A stretch of 64,000 bases of DNA from Patella vulgata (lineage: Eukaryota > Mollusca > Gastropoda > Patellidae). Where the stretch lies: contig NC_065884.2 of NCBI RefSeq assembly GCF_932274485.2, forward strand, positions 36,723,540-36,787,539. Direction: 5' to 3'. Position 1 is the stretch's first letter. Each line of letters begins with the position of its first letter. The translations under genes and the position numbers were made by a program. A model generated the notes under the pieces. It was given only the letters and a program-made list of their open reading frames with translations. It was not told where the DNA came from and ran no database searches. Shown here in pieces: positions 46,870 through 56,700 of this stretch.

Positions 46870-47190
46870 CAACTGGTTGCATTCGGGTACTTGTGCTTGG
46901 CTCTGTGCTATCATATCCACTCCTATCTAACCCCGAATCTCCACCAACATTCTGCTGTTCTTCTATTTCCATCATCTCTAATATTCTTTGCTGTTCTTTC
47001 TGTTTTTCTCTGTGTTTCTGTACTCTGTTTTTAATTCCAGTATTTCTTTTCTGTTTCTCCGCTGTGGTGAGTTCAGAGGTTGATGTGTAATATTTCTTAA
47101 CCCTTGACCTTTCTTTCGCTAGAAATACATTTTCGTTTTTAGCCTTCTTTCTCTAACGGGTTTCTGAATTTCGGCCCTGGATTTAGCCAT
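46870..47190 (-). pseudogene. Gene Z, N-terminal part
   Basis: Starting at ATG 47190-47188, the reading opens MAKSRAEIQKPVRE. After a one-base frame change it continues AKERSRVKKYY, TTAEKQKRNTGIKNRVQKH and REKQKEQQRILEMME. It is a strongly basic, coiled-coil-like N-terminus, plausible as DNA-binding. Upstream sequence offers a TATAGGTTCAG acceptor just before the ATG. Together with 46442-46640 it looks like an internally deleted gene or element. Confidence 0.5.
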
Positions 47191-48289
47191 AGCTGAACCT
47201 ATAATATAAAGAAAATCATTATGAAACATACCTTACTTCAGCCCTGCGAGTAAAACGACTCATGTTACATACTTATTTTACAGGATAAACATCCAAATAT
47301 TACAGGTGCATATCATTTGATGGCAATAAAGGGCAAATAATCACTATTTGTGAAAATAATTTATGTTTTAAAATTACTGAAGATAATACAACTAACAGTA
47401 AAGTAAAACTTGCGTTACCAGTAGTAACGTAAGTTTCCATTGATGCTCTAGCTTATAAAAACCATATTTAAAATGTTTTCTGCATGTGTTGTTAAGATAA
47501 TATATCACAATTCAATTACCAATGGCATCAATATCTCTCTGGGTACAATCAACAAGGAAACGGGAAGAAACACAAGCATTAATGAAACTCACCTGTTCGT
47601 GGACCTCGAAATTCTTCATCAACGTGAATCTAGACAAGAACATTGGTTTCATACAGAAATGGCGGGTAGCTAAGACATGTGACTATGTAAAGAAAAGCTA
47701 GAATTTGCTATAGAGTGCTTGTTTCGTACTGTTGATATCGTATGTTACGGTAACGTAAGTTTTTTTGCAGGTTTTTTCCACCTTAGCTAATCATTATAAG
47801 ACATGACAAGCAGTATTTAATGGTTAATCAGAAGGTGTATATGGGTAGTTTTTAGTCCACTGTCTCCTAAAAACCTACTGTATCTAACCGACGAGATATT
47901 ATGGTAACGTATGTTTCATTTCTTAAACGCCCTCCTCAAATTTGTGATATACTAGGTTCTTTAGGGAATAACTTATCAGATTTATTGGGCAAACATTATT
48001 GTTCATGTATTGATATCTTTTCAAAGATGTATTTGGAACATAATTCAGTTAATACTAGCTAATATTTCTAGACGCTGTCTCCATGTCAAGATGATATAAC
48101 GTAGGTTTCAACTGTTTCTGCGACATTACTTGTGTATATAAAACCAAGCCATATTTCTAACATTCATCAATATATATTCTATGCGTCAACCACATCCTTT
48201 GAATATTATCAAGTAGAAATATATTATTTAGAGCGCTTTGAAATTTACTAGTATGGTTTGCGACATTAACGTATGTTACATTTTAGGAT

Positions 48290-48470
48290 ATTCTGTTGAG
48301 TAATGTAGTCACTGTAATCAGTTGACATGTTTATTGTTATGTGTTCCTGAAAGAGTGATGTATGCCTAATATAAGGCAACGAGGAATCCATACTTAATAT
48401 AATTAGGAATAGCGTCTAATAATCAGCGACACTTTATTCTATCAATTGCACCCCTTTATTGAGAATGAGC
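48290..48470. other. Short unassigned spacer
   Basis: AT-rich sequence between the motif cluster and a reverse family-1 block. I looked here for a terminal repeat matching the other side of the gene Z locus and found none. Confidence 0.35.
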
Positions 48471-48476
48471 GTAAAT

Positions 48477-49024
48477 CCCCTGATTGTACGAAAAATCACG
48501 TTTTTAGCTTGTAAACACTGTAGAGGTCACAATTTTTATCCGATTTGGTTAAAACTTGAAATGTATGCTTATAACCCAAAGATCTTGGTTCATTTCGATA
48601 TTCGCACATATCGGACCTTAACTTCCTGAATTAGCTTGTGGACCCTATAGAGATCAAAATTTTTATCCGATTTAAAAAAACGTATTTATTTATCACCGTT
48701 ACATCCTAAGGACGACTGAGTTCAAATTTCGTGAAAATCGGCCCAAAACTGACAGACAAAATGGACGCCCTTCGTTGTCAAATAGGGTAAAAATACGGTA
48801 TATCAAGGTTGTGGATCCTATGGAGGTCACAATTTTTATCCAATTTGGTTAAAACTTGAAATGTAAGTTTATAACATAAAGATCTCGGTTCCTTTCGATA
48901 TTTGCGCATATCGAATTGTAATTTCCTGAATTATGGCCCTTGATTGTAGGAAAAATCACTTTCTTTTTAGCTTGTTCTCTATCCATCTCTCGAAAATGTG
49001 GGCGTATCCTGCCTGGTAGCCGCT
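48477..49024 (-). repeat. Family-1 element in reverse
   Basis: It carries reversed A and B monomers and ends at the right with a reversed leader (CCACATTTTCGAGAG reversed; CTGCCTGGTAGCCGCTGG near 49005-49022). The cap end is missing. Confidence 0.8.
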
Positions 49025-49153
49025 GGTTTATTCATTTTGTTAACCACTTGACTAGAGTCGAAAAAGAATAAGTAAATCTAGCATTTAAGCATTTTTTAAA
49101 AATAAAAAATGTATTTGTCTTTATTATAGCTTGTGAATAAAATTGCATTATGA

Positions 49154-49432
49154 AATGAAAATGAAATGAAATGGGGTTTAACGTCCTACTGTTTCGCTCC
49201 GAACTTGGCTAATGAAGACGGGCATACGCCATACAGTGTGCTATGAGGGAAATTTTGCCCGGACAGCAGCACTACGGCCTACTCTTATATCGAATTCCAA
49301 CTGTCAAGGGATCTTTTACGTGCACGCCAATGTGTACACGGGACCTCGGTTTTTCGTCTCATCCGAATGACTAGACAGCTGTCCTTGTCAGGCCCTCCGT
49401 CCTGCATCACTGACAAGAGGGAACCAGGCCAG
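49154..49432 (-). mobile_element. SINE family 1, 5'-truncated, with target duplication
   Basis: The body and (GAAAT)n tail are present, but the tRNA-like head is absent. The copy is flanked by a 15-bp duplication, AAAATTGCATTATGA (49139-49153 and 49433-49447). 5' truncation plus a long duplication is the signature of LINE-driven retroposition. Confidence 0.9.
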
Positions 49433-49673
49433 AAAATTGCATTATGACAAGTGGTCTGGCTTCAAAGAACTCGATAGTACTAATAGTAGTGAAAACAATA
49501 TCATTTTGCTAGCCACGGCAGACATCGTGTCCTGATCTGTACTTGAAGATCAAGGCTACATTGTTTACATTGCCATAAATAAGCACGGGAAGTAACTCTT
49601 TTTTGGTGACAATAGCCGTTGGAATTCTGAAATTTTTAAAGGCTATTTACTGAATAAATATGCATTTTCTTAC

Positions 49674-49968
49674 GTTCAAACAATTTTATTCCCCAGGTGG
49701 TGTTTCTGGCTGTCGCCTTTGACAAGGAATTGTCAACAAGTTTACTGATATCTACTGGATTTATAGATACAAAGTGTTTACTGCCACTGGATTTGGCAGA
49801 AATAACAGACACTGTGTTTTGATCGTCAACAAGTTTACTGATATCTGCTTGATTTATAGATACAAAGTGTTTACTGCCACTGGATTTGGCAGAAATAACA
49901 GGATTTGGCAGAAATAACAGACACTGTGTTTTGATCGTTTCTATTGTGTTGAACAATTGGTGCAGTAC
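49674..49968 (-). pseudogene. Gene Y exon 2
   Basis: The acceptor CCATTCAG ends at 49969 and the donor GAAC|GTAAGA lies at 49674/49673. The reading includes SSGSKHFVSI, DISKLVDNSLSKATARNTTW and GIKLFE, the start of the Crypton-derived domain that continues in exon 3. The exon contains two tandem duplications: one of 19 bp near 49890-49925, which shifts the frame, and one of about 117 bp, in frame, repeating the SAKSSGSKHF...DISKLVD segment. Confidence 0.7.
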
Positions 49969-50240
49969 CTGAATGGAAAAGGAACTTAATTGTGTTTTGT
50001 GATTTTATTAAAAGACTTTGATATACTTTCCACTAATTTAGTTGATTGAATGTGTTTTTTTTTTCCTCTTTAATTTAACAAACACAAATACAAAATTTAT
50101 TGGTTGCCATAGTAGCAGAATGATGAGTATGACACACAAAAAACTAAAATTCTCACTTCATTTTTTAAAAGTATTTCTTTAAAATAAAATTTATGTCTTT
50201 GTAATAGATTATTGTATATTTTGTTGTTTGTGGCTTTTAC

Positions 50241-50331
50241 CTGACAAGGGGGTTGTCGTTTCAAGTTCATCTTCGGACATATTTCCAAATATTTCATCTA
50301 ATGTACCGAGATCAAAATTGATTGTCTCCAT
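50241..50331 (-). CDS. Gene Y first coding exon
   Basis: ATG at 50331 opens METINFDLGTLDEIF then NMSEDELETTTPLS, ending with a good donor TCAG|GTAAAAG. The one leftover base joins exon 2 as Gly. The short acidic N-terminus is plausible for this protein type. The start is chosen because it is the first Met before an acidic open frame with a donor. Confidence 0.65.
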
Positions 50332-50418
50332 TGTGGTTATCTCCATTAAAGTAGTACACATAATATTAATATGCAGTGATTTTTCTAATTTAGAGGGGTG
50401 TTATTGTCCAATCGACAG

Positions 50419-52516
50419 TGTCTAATCAACCAATCAAAACGCAAGATTCACCCCTAGGCATGTTACAATCCTCGGTAATCAAGTATTCACTTAGTGTTTT
50501 TGTACCATATGCCAATTCTAAATTAGTCATTTCCTTTTGGTTAGGAATTACATCATTTTCATCCAAAGAGTCTAAGAACATTGAAAATCGTAGTCGTTGC
50601 AATGCTTCATATAATAGTTTATGAGCACGAAATGATCGGTTATAATGGTGTCAATTATGTAAGATTTAGATAAAGAACTAGCCATTCTTGCTATAATAGT
50701 TCGAAAGTAGATGATGTAAAATGAATAATTTGAAAATTTCATTCAAATTACTCTATTGCAAGCGAAGATATTAGCCTTTGAAGGTTTGACAGACGTGTGC
50801 AATAATTTCAACCACCGTACTGGTTGATCAAAGCTAAGTCTCGGTCCTCCATGTTTGATTAAATCAAAGTATCGCTGAACCATTCTAATCTATTTGATAT
50901 CGGAGAAATCTGACTCTATTGCAAGCGAAGATATTAGCCTTTGAAGGTTTGACAGACGTGTGCAATAATTTCAACCACCGTACTGGTTGATCAAAGCTAA
51001 GTCTCGGTCCTCCATGTTTGATTAAATCAAAGTATCGCTGAACCATTCTAATCTATTTGATATCGGAGAAATCTGATGCCATCGAGAGTTGATTAAGGCC
51101 TGGATCAGTTAATTAATGTCTAATTAATACTTTAGAAAACATTTCAGGCCTAAAGAAAGACCTACAATAGGCAGATTTAGCTCTTGCATAATGCATGTTT
51201 ATTTACTCCATTAATTGAGCCCTGGGCCACTAAATCAGATTCTATCAATATATCTTGCAAACTGGCATCTTTATACACTTTTCCAATTATAGCCAAAAAG
51301 GCCATAGTGGTATGGAACTCACCAAGTCTTTCTTTTGCTCAATTCAGGGTCCTTCCATCTGATCTGTTGAGCTTTTGCATATATAGCTTGATCAAAGACA
51401 AGTAATATATTGGAAAGTTGGAAACAGTCAGCAACAGAAACACTGTGGTCATGTCAGTTGGAGATGCTTCGTTTACAGGCATATAGTGAATAGCAGATTT
51501 TGGAAAAATGGTTGAATCTATTTCACAATTAAAACCAGTCCATCCCGGTAAATGATCATCATAGCTACTTGTTAAAAATTCAAGATAATAAAAGATAAAT
51601 CCAGACTGTTTGACGATTTTAGATTGGCTAAAAAATACTTCACATCTATTTCAATGTGACAGGCTTTGCTTTTAATGTACATTGACCCCTTGGTAGGGAA
51701 AGTTCTCTTCGTTTATCCGTTTCTGATGTCATCACTTTATTTTGTATCAGGATTCCATTTGTATGGTGTGTTGTACCCTTTCCAGACAAAGTCTCTTCCA
51801 CAAAGTCAATGGTGTACCAAATTAATATATTAGGAATGGAGCGTCCGAATCCTTTCTGAATACTGCCTTGTGTAGAAAGATGTAACTCAGCTAAACTTGC
51901 TTCAAAGCCAATAATTGTAGAAGTTGATGAACAATGACCAAGTTTGTGTAAAATTGTCAGTAACTACAAAGAACCGGTAATATGCCTGGTTGTTAAGCCA
52001 AGACTGAGTGTTTTAGGTGTTTGTTTTCTGCCACCTGATGCCAAATAGACTATATCTTGACATATAGATAGAATTTTAGGGTATATATCGTCTGAAACAC
52101 TAACCATTTCACTTAAGGTGGGCTCCTCTGATGATCCTGTGACCCACAACATAAAATTAAATAGTTCCAAGGGTACAATATCCAGTGCACTTTTCATATT
52201 AAGGTCTGAAAATGTTGGTGGGCATGGACATGCCATTCCTGGTTTATCTGCTAATGACCTTTTAATAATAAGAGAAGCATCAAAAAGTGTATTTTTTTGA
52301 TTAACATCAAATACTTTAATCGGTTGTGGCTGTAGGCCAACATCACTCTCATCAGTACCAGTACTCTTATCAGTTGATGAAAATCGAAGTGTTTCCATGA
52401 AACTCCCTGCTGGCAAGGATTCTATATACACTAATTCACTCAAATTTTTTCTAGGCTGAGAATAGAAAGTTAGTTGAAGGAAGTCTTTCTTTATTCTATA
52501 TTTCAATCAAACAGTC
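50419..52516 (-). pseudogene. Gene X, exon with EETLSG and GEFHT blocks, split by a MITE
   Basis: The acceptor CTTTTCAG ends at 52517. Blocks in order on the minus strand: LKYRIKKDFLQL, RKNLSELVY, FNFMLWVTGSSEEP, KILSICQDIVYLASGG, KTLSLGLTTRHITG, LHKLGHCSSSTS, EETLSGKGTTHHTNGILIQ, DQAIYAKAQQIRW, EFHTTMAFLAIIGK, VYKDASLQDILIESDLV and, beyond the MITE, HYNRSFRAHKLLYEALQRL. They match an unnamed animal protein family I recognise from memory. There is a TGA soon after the acceptor and at least two frame changes (near 51960 and 51380). MITE M copy 3 separates the last two blocks. Confidence 0.75.
50655..51196 (-). mobile_element. MITE family M, copy 3, inside gene X
   Basis: ATTATGTAAGATTTAGATAA at the left and TTTAGCTCTTGCATAATGC at the right form imperfect inverted ends. 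CATTCTTGCTATAATAGTTC is shared with copy 2. An internal direct duplication of 163 bp (50751 and 50914) is essentially identical. The insertion splits gene X coding sequence between GSIN and HYNRS. Confidence 0.72.
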
Positions 52517-52519
52517 CTG

Positions 52520-53125
52520 AAAAGATAGTAAAAGAGAGTTTTTCAAAAAGTTTCATTTTGTAATAATCAAATGTTGATGTAACTCAACACACATTGTAGA
52601 ATTATGATATTCTTCTATACAACAAAGACCATAGTTTTAAGTATTAAACAGTTGTAAAGTATAGTAGCAAAATTCTGCTTATATGATCTGGTGTATGAGC
52701 GAGCAACCTTGAAGGGGGGGGTTCAGACAGGTTCAATCCCCCAAGGAAAATTTTGAAAATTTGACTCAGTTTCGTGGCATTTTAGGTCATTGTTGGGAAC
52801 AAATTCTTGTGAACGAAAATATCAGAAATAGGACAGCATCTAGAAATATGCCTGTCAATTCTGCCTGAGTGAGTGTTTGTGTAAGACCACAGCCAGCGGA
52901 CTTGAACAATGATGACACAATGGAATCTAGCGCCTATGGCACAAGAAAATTACAGAGAGCAACAAAAAATATGCAAAATACTGAGCTTTTAATTTTTTGG
53001 CACTGGGCCTAAGGGAGGCTGTCGTCATGGAACACCCCCACCCCTCGCTTTGCCACTGAACACAACTTGAGCATGCCCAGTCTGTATACTTCGGCAATAA
53101 CATAAAAGAGGAATTAAATAAATAC
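52520..53125. other. Gene X intron
   Basis: This lies between the donor at 53125 and the acceptor at 52517. No repeat or exon was recognised. Confidence 0.5.
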
Positions 53126-53296
53126 CTGATGAAATTTGTATTTTCACCAACATTATCTTTAATTATATTGTTAAACATCTCTGTTAACTTTGTCATATGT
53201 AATATCTCTTGATTATCTATCAATTTCTTTTGTAACACATCTTCACAAAATATAGCATAGATACCAGAATAAAGTTGATCTGGTTCATTAACAGCA
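53126..53296 (-). pseudogene. Gene X exon: DQLYSGIYAIFC block
   Basis: The acceptor TATATTTCAG ends at 53297 and the donor ATCAG|GTATTT lies at 53126/53125. The reading is AVNEPDQLYSGIYAIFCEDV, DNQEILHMTKLTEMFNNII, NTNFIR. It is in phase with the exon before (AG+T gives Ser) and after (AG+G gives Arg). The exon itself is open, but the gene is damaged elsewhere. Confidence 0.75.
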
Positions 53297-53501
53297 CTGA
53301 AATATAAAATATTGTAATTAGAATTATAAACCACAAACAAGTACACATCATATAAGAAACACAGTAATTGGTCAAGCATTATGCTCATTACCATATTCAC
53401 TTTCTTTGTCATTATCCATGTAGGGTGTAAGAAAAGACAGTTCTTACAAAAATGGAGCGGAGATAAGAAAATATTATGTAGGAAAAAATTATTAAGCCTA
53501 C

Positions 53502-53652
53502 CTGCCATGTGGAGATTTCTCAAATAGAAATCTACAATAATTTTTATAGCATACACGATGATATTTTACTTCAATAGCTACACAGTCCTGGTCTCTTATG
53601 TGAATAAGAATACTTTCATCTTTCTTTTGCTTTGCTGCTTCAAGCAATGAAC
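53502..53652 (-). pseudogene. Gene X exon: HRVCYKNYCRF block
   Basis: The acceptor TTTTACAG ends at 53653 and the donor GGCAG|GTAGGC lies at 53502. The reading SLLEAAKQKKDESILIHI then VAIEVKYHRVCYKNYCRF is the second half of a putative zinc-binding unit (the CIICKKK block is in the previous exon). The first codon is completed by the G at 60859. The exon is open. Confidence 0.8.
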
Positions 53653-53745
53653 CTGTAAAATATATAAGCTTACAATAGATATATGAATTCAAATAGCACT
53701 TGACTGCCATTAAAAGCTGTAAAATTCCATTCTAATATAGAACAA

Positions 53746-56700
53746 GCGGCTGCCAGGCAGGATACTCCCAAATTTTGCAAGAGATGGATAGAGAATAAGC
53801 GAAACAAAAAGCAATTTTTTGTTAAATCAAGGGCCATAATTCAGGAAGTTAAGATCCGATATGCACAAATACCGACAGGAACCAAGATCTTTCACAAAAT
53901 ACTAACTCAGCTGTCATTAGGGTGTAAACGCTGAAATATTCAAACGTTTTTTTAATCGCATAAAAATTGTGACCTATAGAGGGACCACAAGCTAACCAGC
54001 GGCTGCCTGGCAGGATACACCCACATTTTGCAAGAGATGGATAGAGAACAAGCTAAAAACAAACGTGATTTTTTGTACAATCAGGGGCAATAATCCAGAA
54101 AGTTATGGTCTGAAATGCGCAAATATCAAAAAGGACTGAGATCTTTGGGATATAAAGATATGTTTTAAGTTTCATCAAAATCAGATAAAACTTGTGACCT
54201 CTAGAGGGTCCACAACCTTCGTATTGCATAGTTTTACACAATTTGCGTACAAAGAGTGGCCATTTTGTTGGGCAGTTTCATTTCGATTTTCCCGAAATTC
54301 AAATTCAACCTTCATTATGGTGGAATGGTGAAATATTTAAACGGTTTTTAAAAATGGAAAAAAAATTGTGACCTCTAGAGAATCTACAAGCTAAAAATGC
54401 CATTTTTAGAACAATCAGGGGCCATAATCCAGGAAGTTAAGTTCGGGTAACCGCGATTATCAAAAGGATCGAAGATCTTAGTGTGCAATGGTGATATATT
54501 AACACATTTTTTTTTAAATCAGATAAAAATTGTGACCTCTAGAGGGACCTCAAGCTAAAAACGCGATTTTTCATACAATCAGGGGCCATAATTCAGAAAA
54601 TTACTATCTGATATGTGCGAATATAAGGAACCAGGATCTTTGGGTTATTAACTTACATTTCAAGTTTCATTAAAATCAAAAGAAAGTTGTGACCTCTAGA
54701 GGCTCCACAACATTGATATACCATATTTTTACGCTATTTGACTACGAGGCGTGGCCATTTTGTCTGTCAGTTTTAGTTTGATTTTTAAGAAATTCTAACT
54801 CAACCAACCTTAGGGTGTAACAGTGATATATTCAAACTTTTTTTTAAATCGGATAAGAATTATGACCGCTATAGGGTCCACAAGCTAAAAAGGCGTTTTT
54901 CGTACAATCATGGGCCATAATTCAGGAAGTTACGATTCAATATGCACGAATATCGAAAGGAACCAAGATCTTTGGGTTATAAACTTACATTTCAAGTTTC
55001 ATCAAAATCAGAAGAAAATTGTGACCTCTAGAGGGTCCACAACCTTGATATACCATATTTTTAGGCTATTTGAGAACGAGGGGCGGCCATTTTCTCTGTC
55101 AGTTTTGGGCCGATTTTCACGCAAATAAAACTCAACCATCCGTAGGGTATAATGGTGATATATAAAAACGTTTTTTTAAATCGGATAAAAATTATGACCT
55201 CTATAGGGTCCACAAGGCAGGATACGCCCACATTTTCGAGAGATGGATAGAGAACAAGCTAACAAGAAAGTGATTTTTCCTACTATCAAGGGCCATAATT
55301 CAGGAAATTACAATTCAATGTGCGCGAATATCGAAAGGAACTGAGATTCTTGTGTTATAAAATTACATTTCAAGTTTCAACAAAATCAGATAACTAGCGG
55401 CTGCCAGGCAGAATACGCCCACAAGCTAAAAACGCGATTTTTCGTACAATCACTGACCATAATTCAGGAAGTTATGGTCCGATATGCGCGAATATCAAAA
55501 GGTACTGAGATCTTTGGGTTATAAACTTACATTTCAAGTTTCAACAAAATCGGATAACCAGCGGCTGCCAGGCAGGATACGCCCACATTTTCGAGAGATG
55601 GATAGAGAAAAAGCTAACAAGAAAGTGATTTTTCCTACTATCAAGGGCCATAATTCAGGAAATTACAATTCAACATGTGCGAATATCGAAAGGAACTGAG
55701 ATCTTTGTGTTATAAACTTACATTTCAAGTTTCAACAAAATGGGATAACTAGCGGCTGCCAGGCAGAATACGCCCACATTTTCGAGAGATGGATAGAGAA
55801 CAAGCTAAAAAGAAAGTGATTTTTCCTACAATCAAGGGCCATAATTCAGGAAATTACAATTCGATATGCGCAAATATCGAAAGGAACCGAAATCTTTGGG
55901 TTATAAACTTACATTTCAAGTTTCAACAAAAGCTAAATGAGAACGAGGGGCGGCCATTTTGTCTGTCAGTTTTGGGCCGATTTTCACGAAATTCGAACTT
56001 AGCCGTCCTTAGGGTGTAACGGTGTAATAATTATATGGGTTTTTTTTAAATCGGATAAAAATTATGACCTCTATAGGGTCCACAAGCTAAAATCACGATT
56101 TTTCGTACAATCTGGGGTCATAATTCAGGAAGTTACGGTCCGATATGCGCGAATATCGAAAGGAACCAAGATCTTTGGGTTATAAATTTATATTTCAAGT
56201 TTCAACAAAATCAGATAAAAATTGTGACCTCTATAGGGTCCACAACCTTGATATACCATATTTTTAAGCTAAATGAGAACAAGGGGCGGCCATTTTGTCT
56301 GTCAGTTTTGGGCCGATTTTCACGAAATTTGAACTTAGCCGTCCTTAGGGTGTAACGGTGTAATAATTATAAGTTTTTTTTAAATCGGATAAAAATTATG
56401 ACCTCTATAGGGTCCACAAGCTAAAATCACGATTTTTCGTACAATCTGGGGCCATAATTCAGGAAGTTACGGCCCGATATGCGCGAATATCGAAAGGAAC
56501 CAAGATCTTTGGGTTATAAATTTATATTTCAAGTTTCAACAAAATCAGATAAAAATTGTGACCTCTATAGGGTCTACAACCTTGATATACCATGTTTTTA
56601 CGCTATTTGAGAACGAAGGGCGGCCATTTTGTCTGTCAATTTTGGGCTGAATTTCACGAAATTCGAACTCAGCCATATGTGCGAATATCGAAAGGAACTG

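Larger units (their letters stand above)
46069..48280. repeat. Dispersed TAACGTATGTT motif cluster
   Basis: The word GTAACGTATGTT or a one- to two-base variant occurs near 46069, 46214, 47225 (reverse), 47407 (reverse), 47424, 47739, 47750, 47904, 48096 and 48267. Some pairs are inverted (47407/47424). Chance would not give so many copies in 2.2 kb. The cluster brackets gene Z and may be transposase-binding subterminal repeats. Confidence 0.65.
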
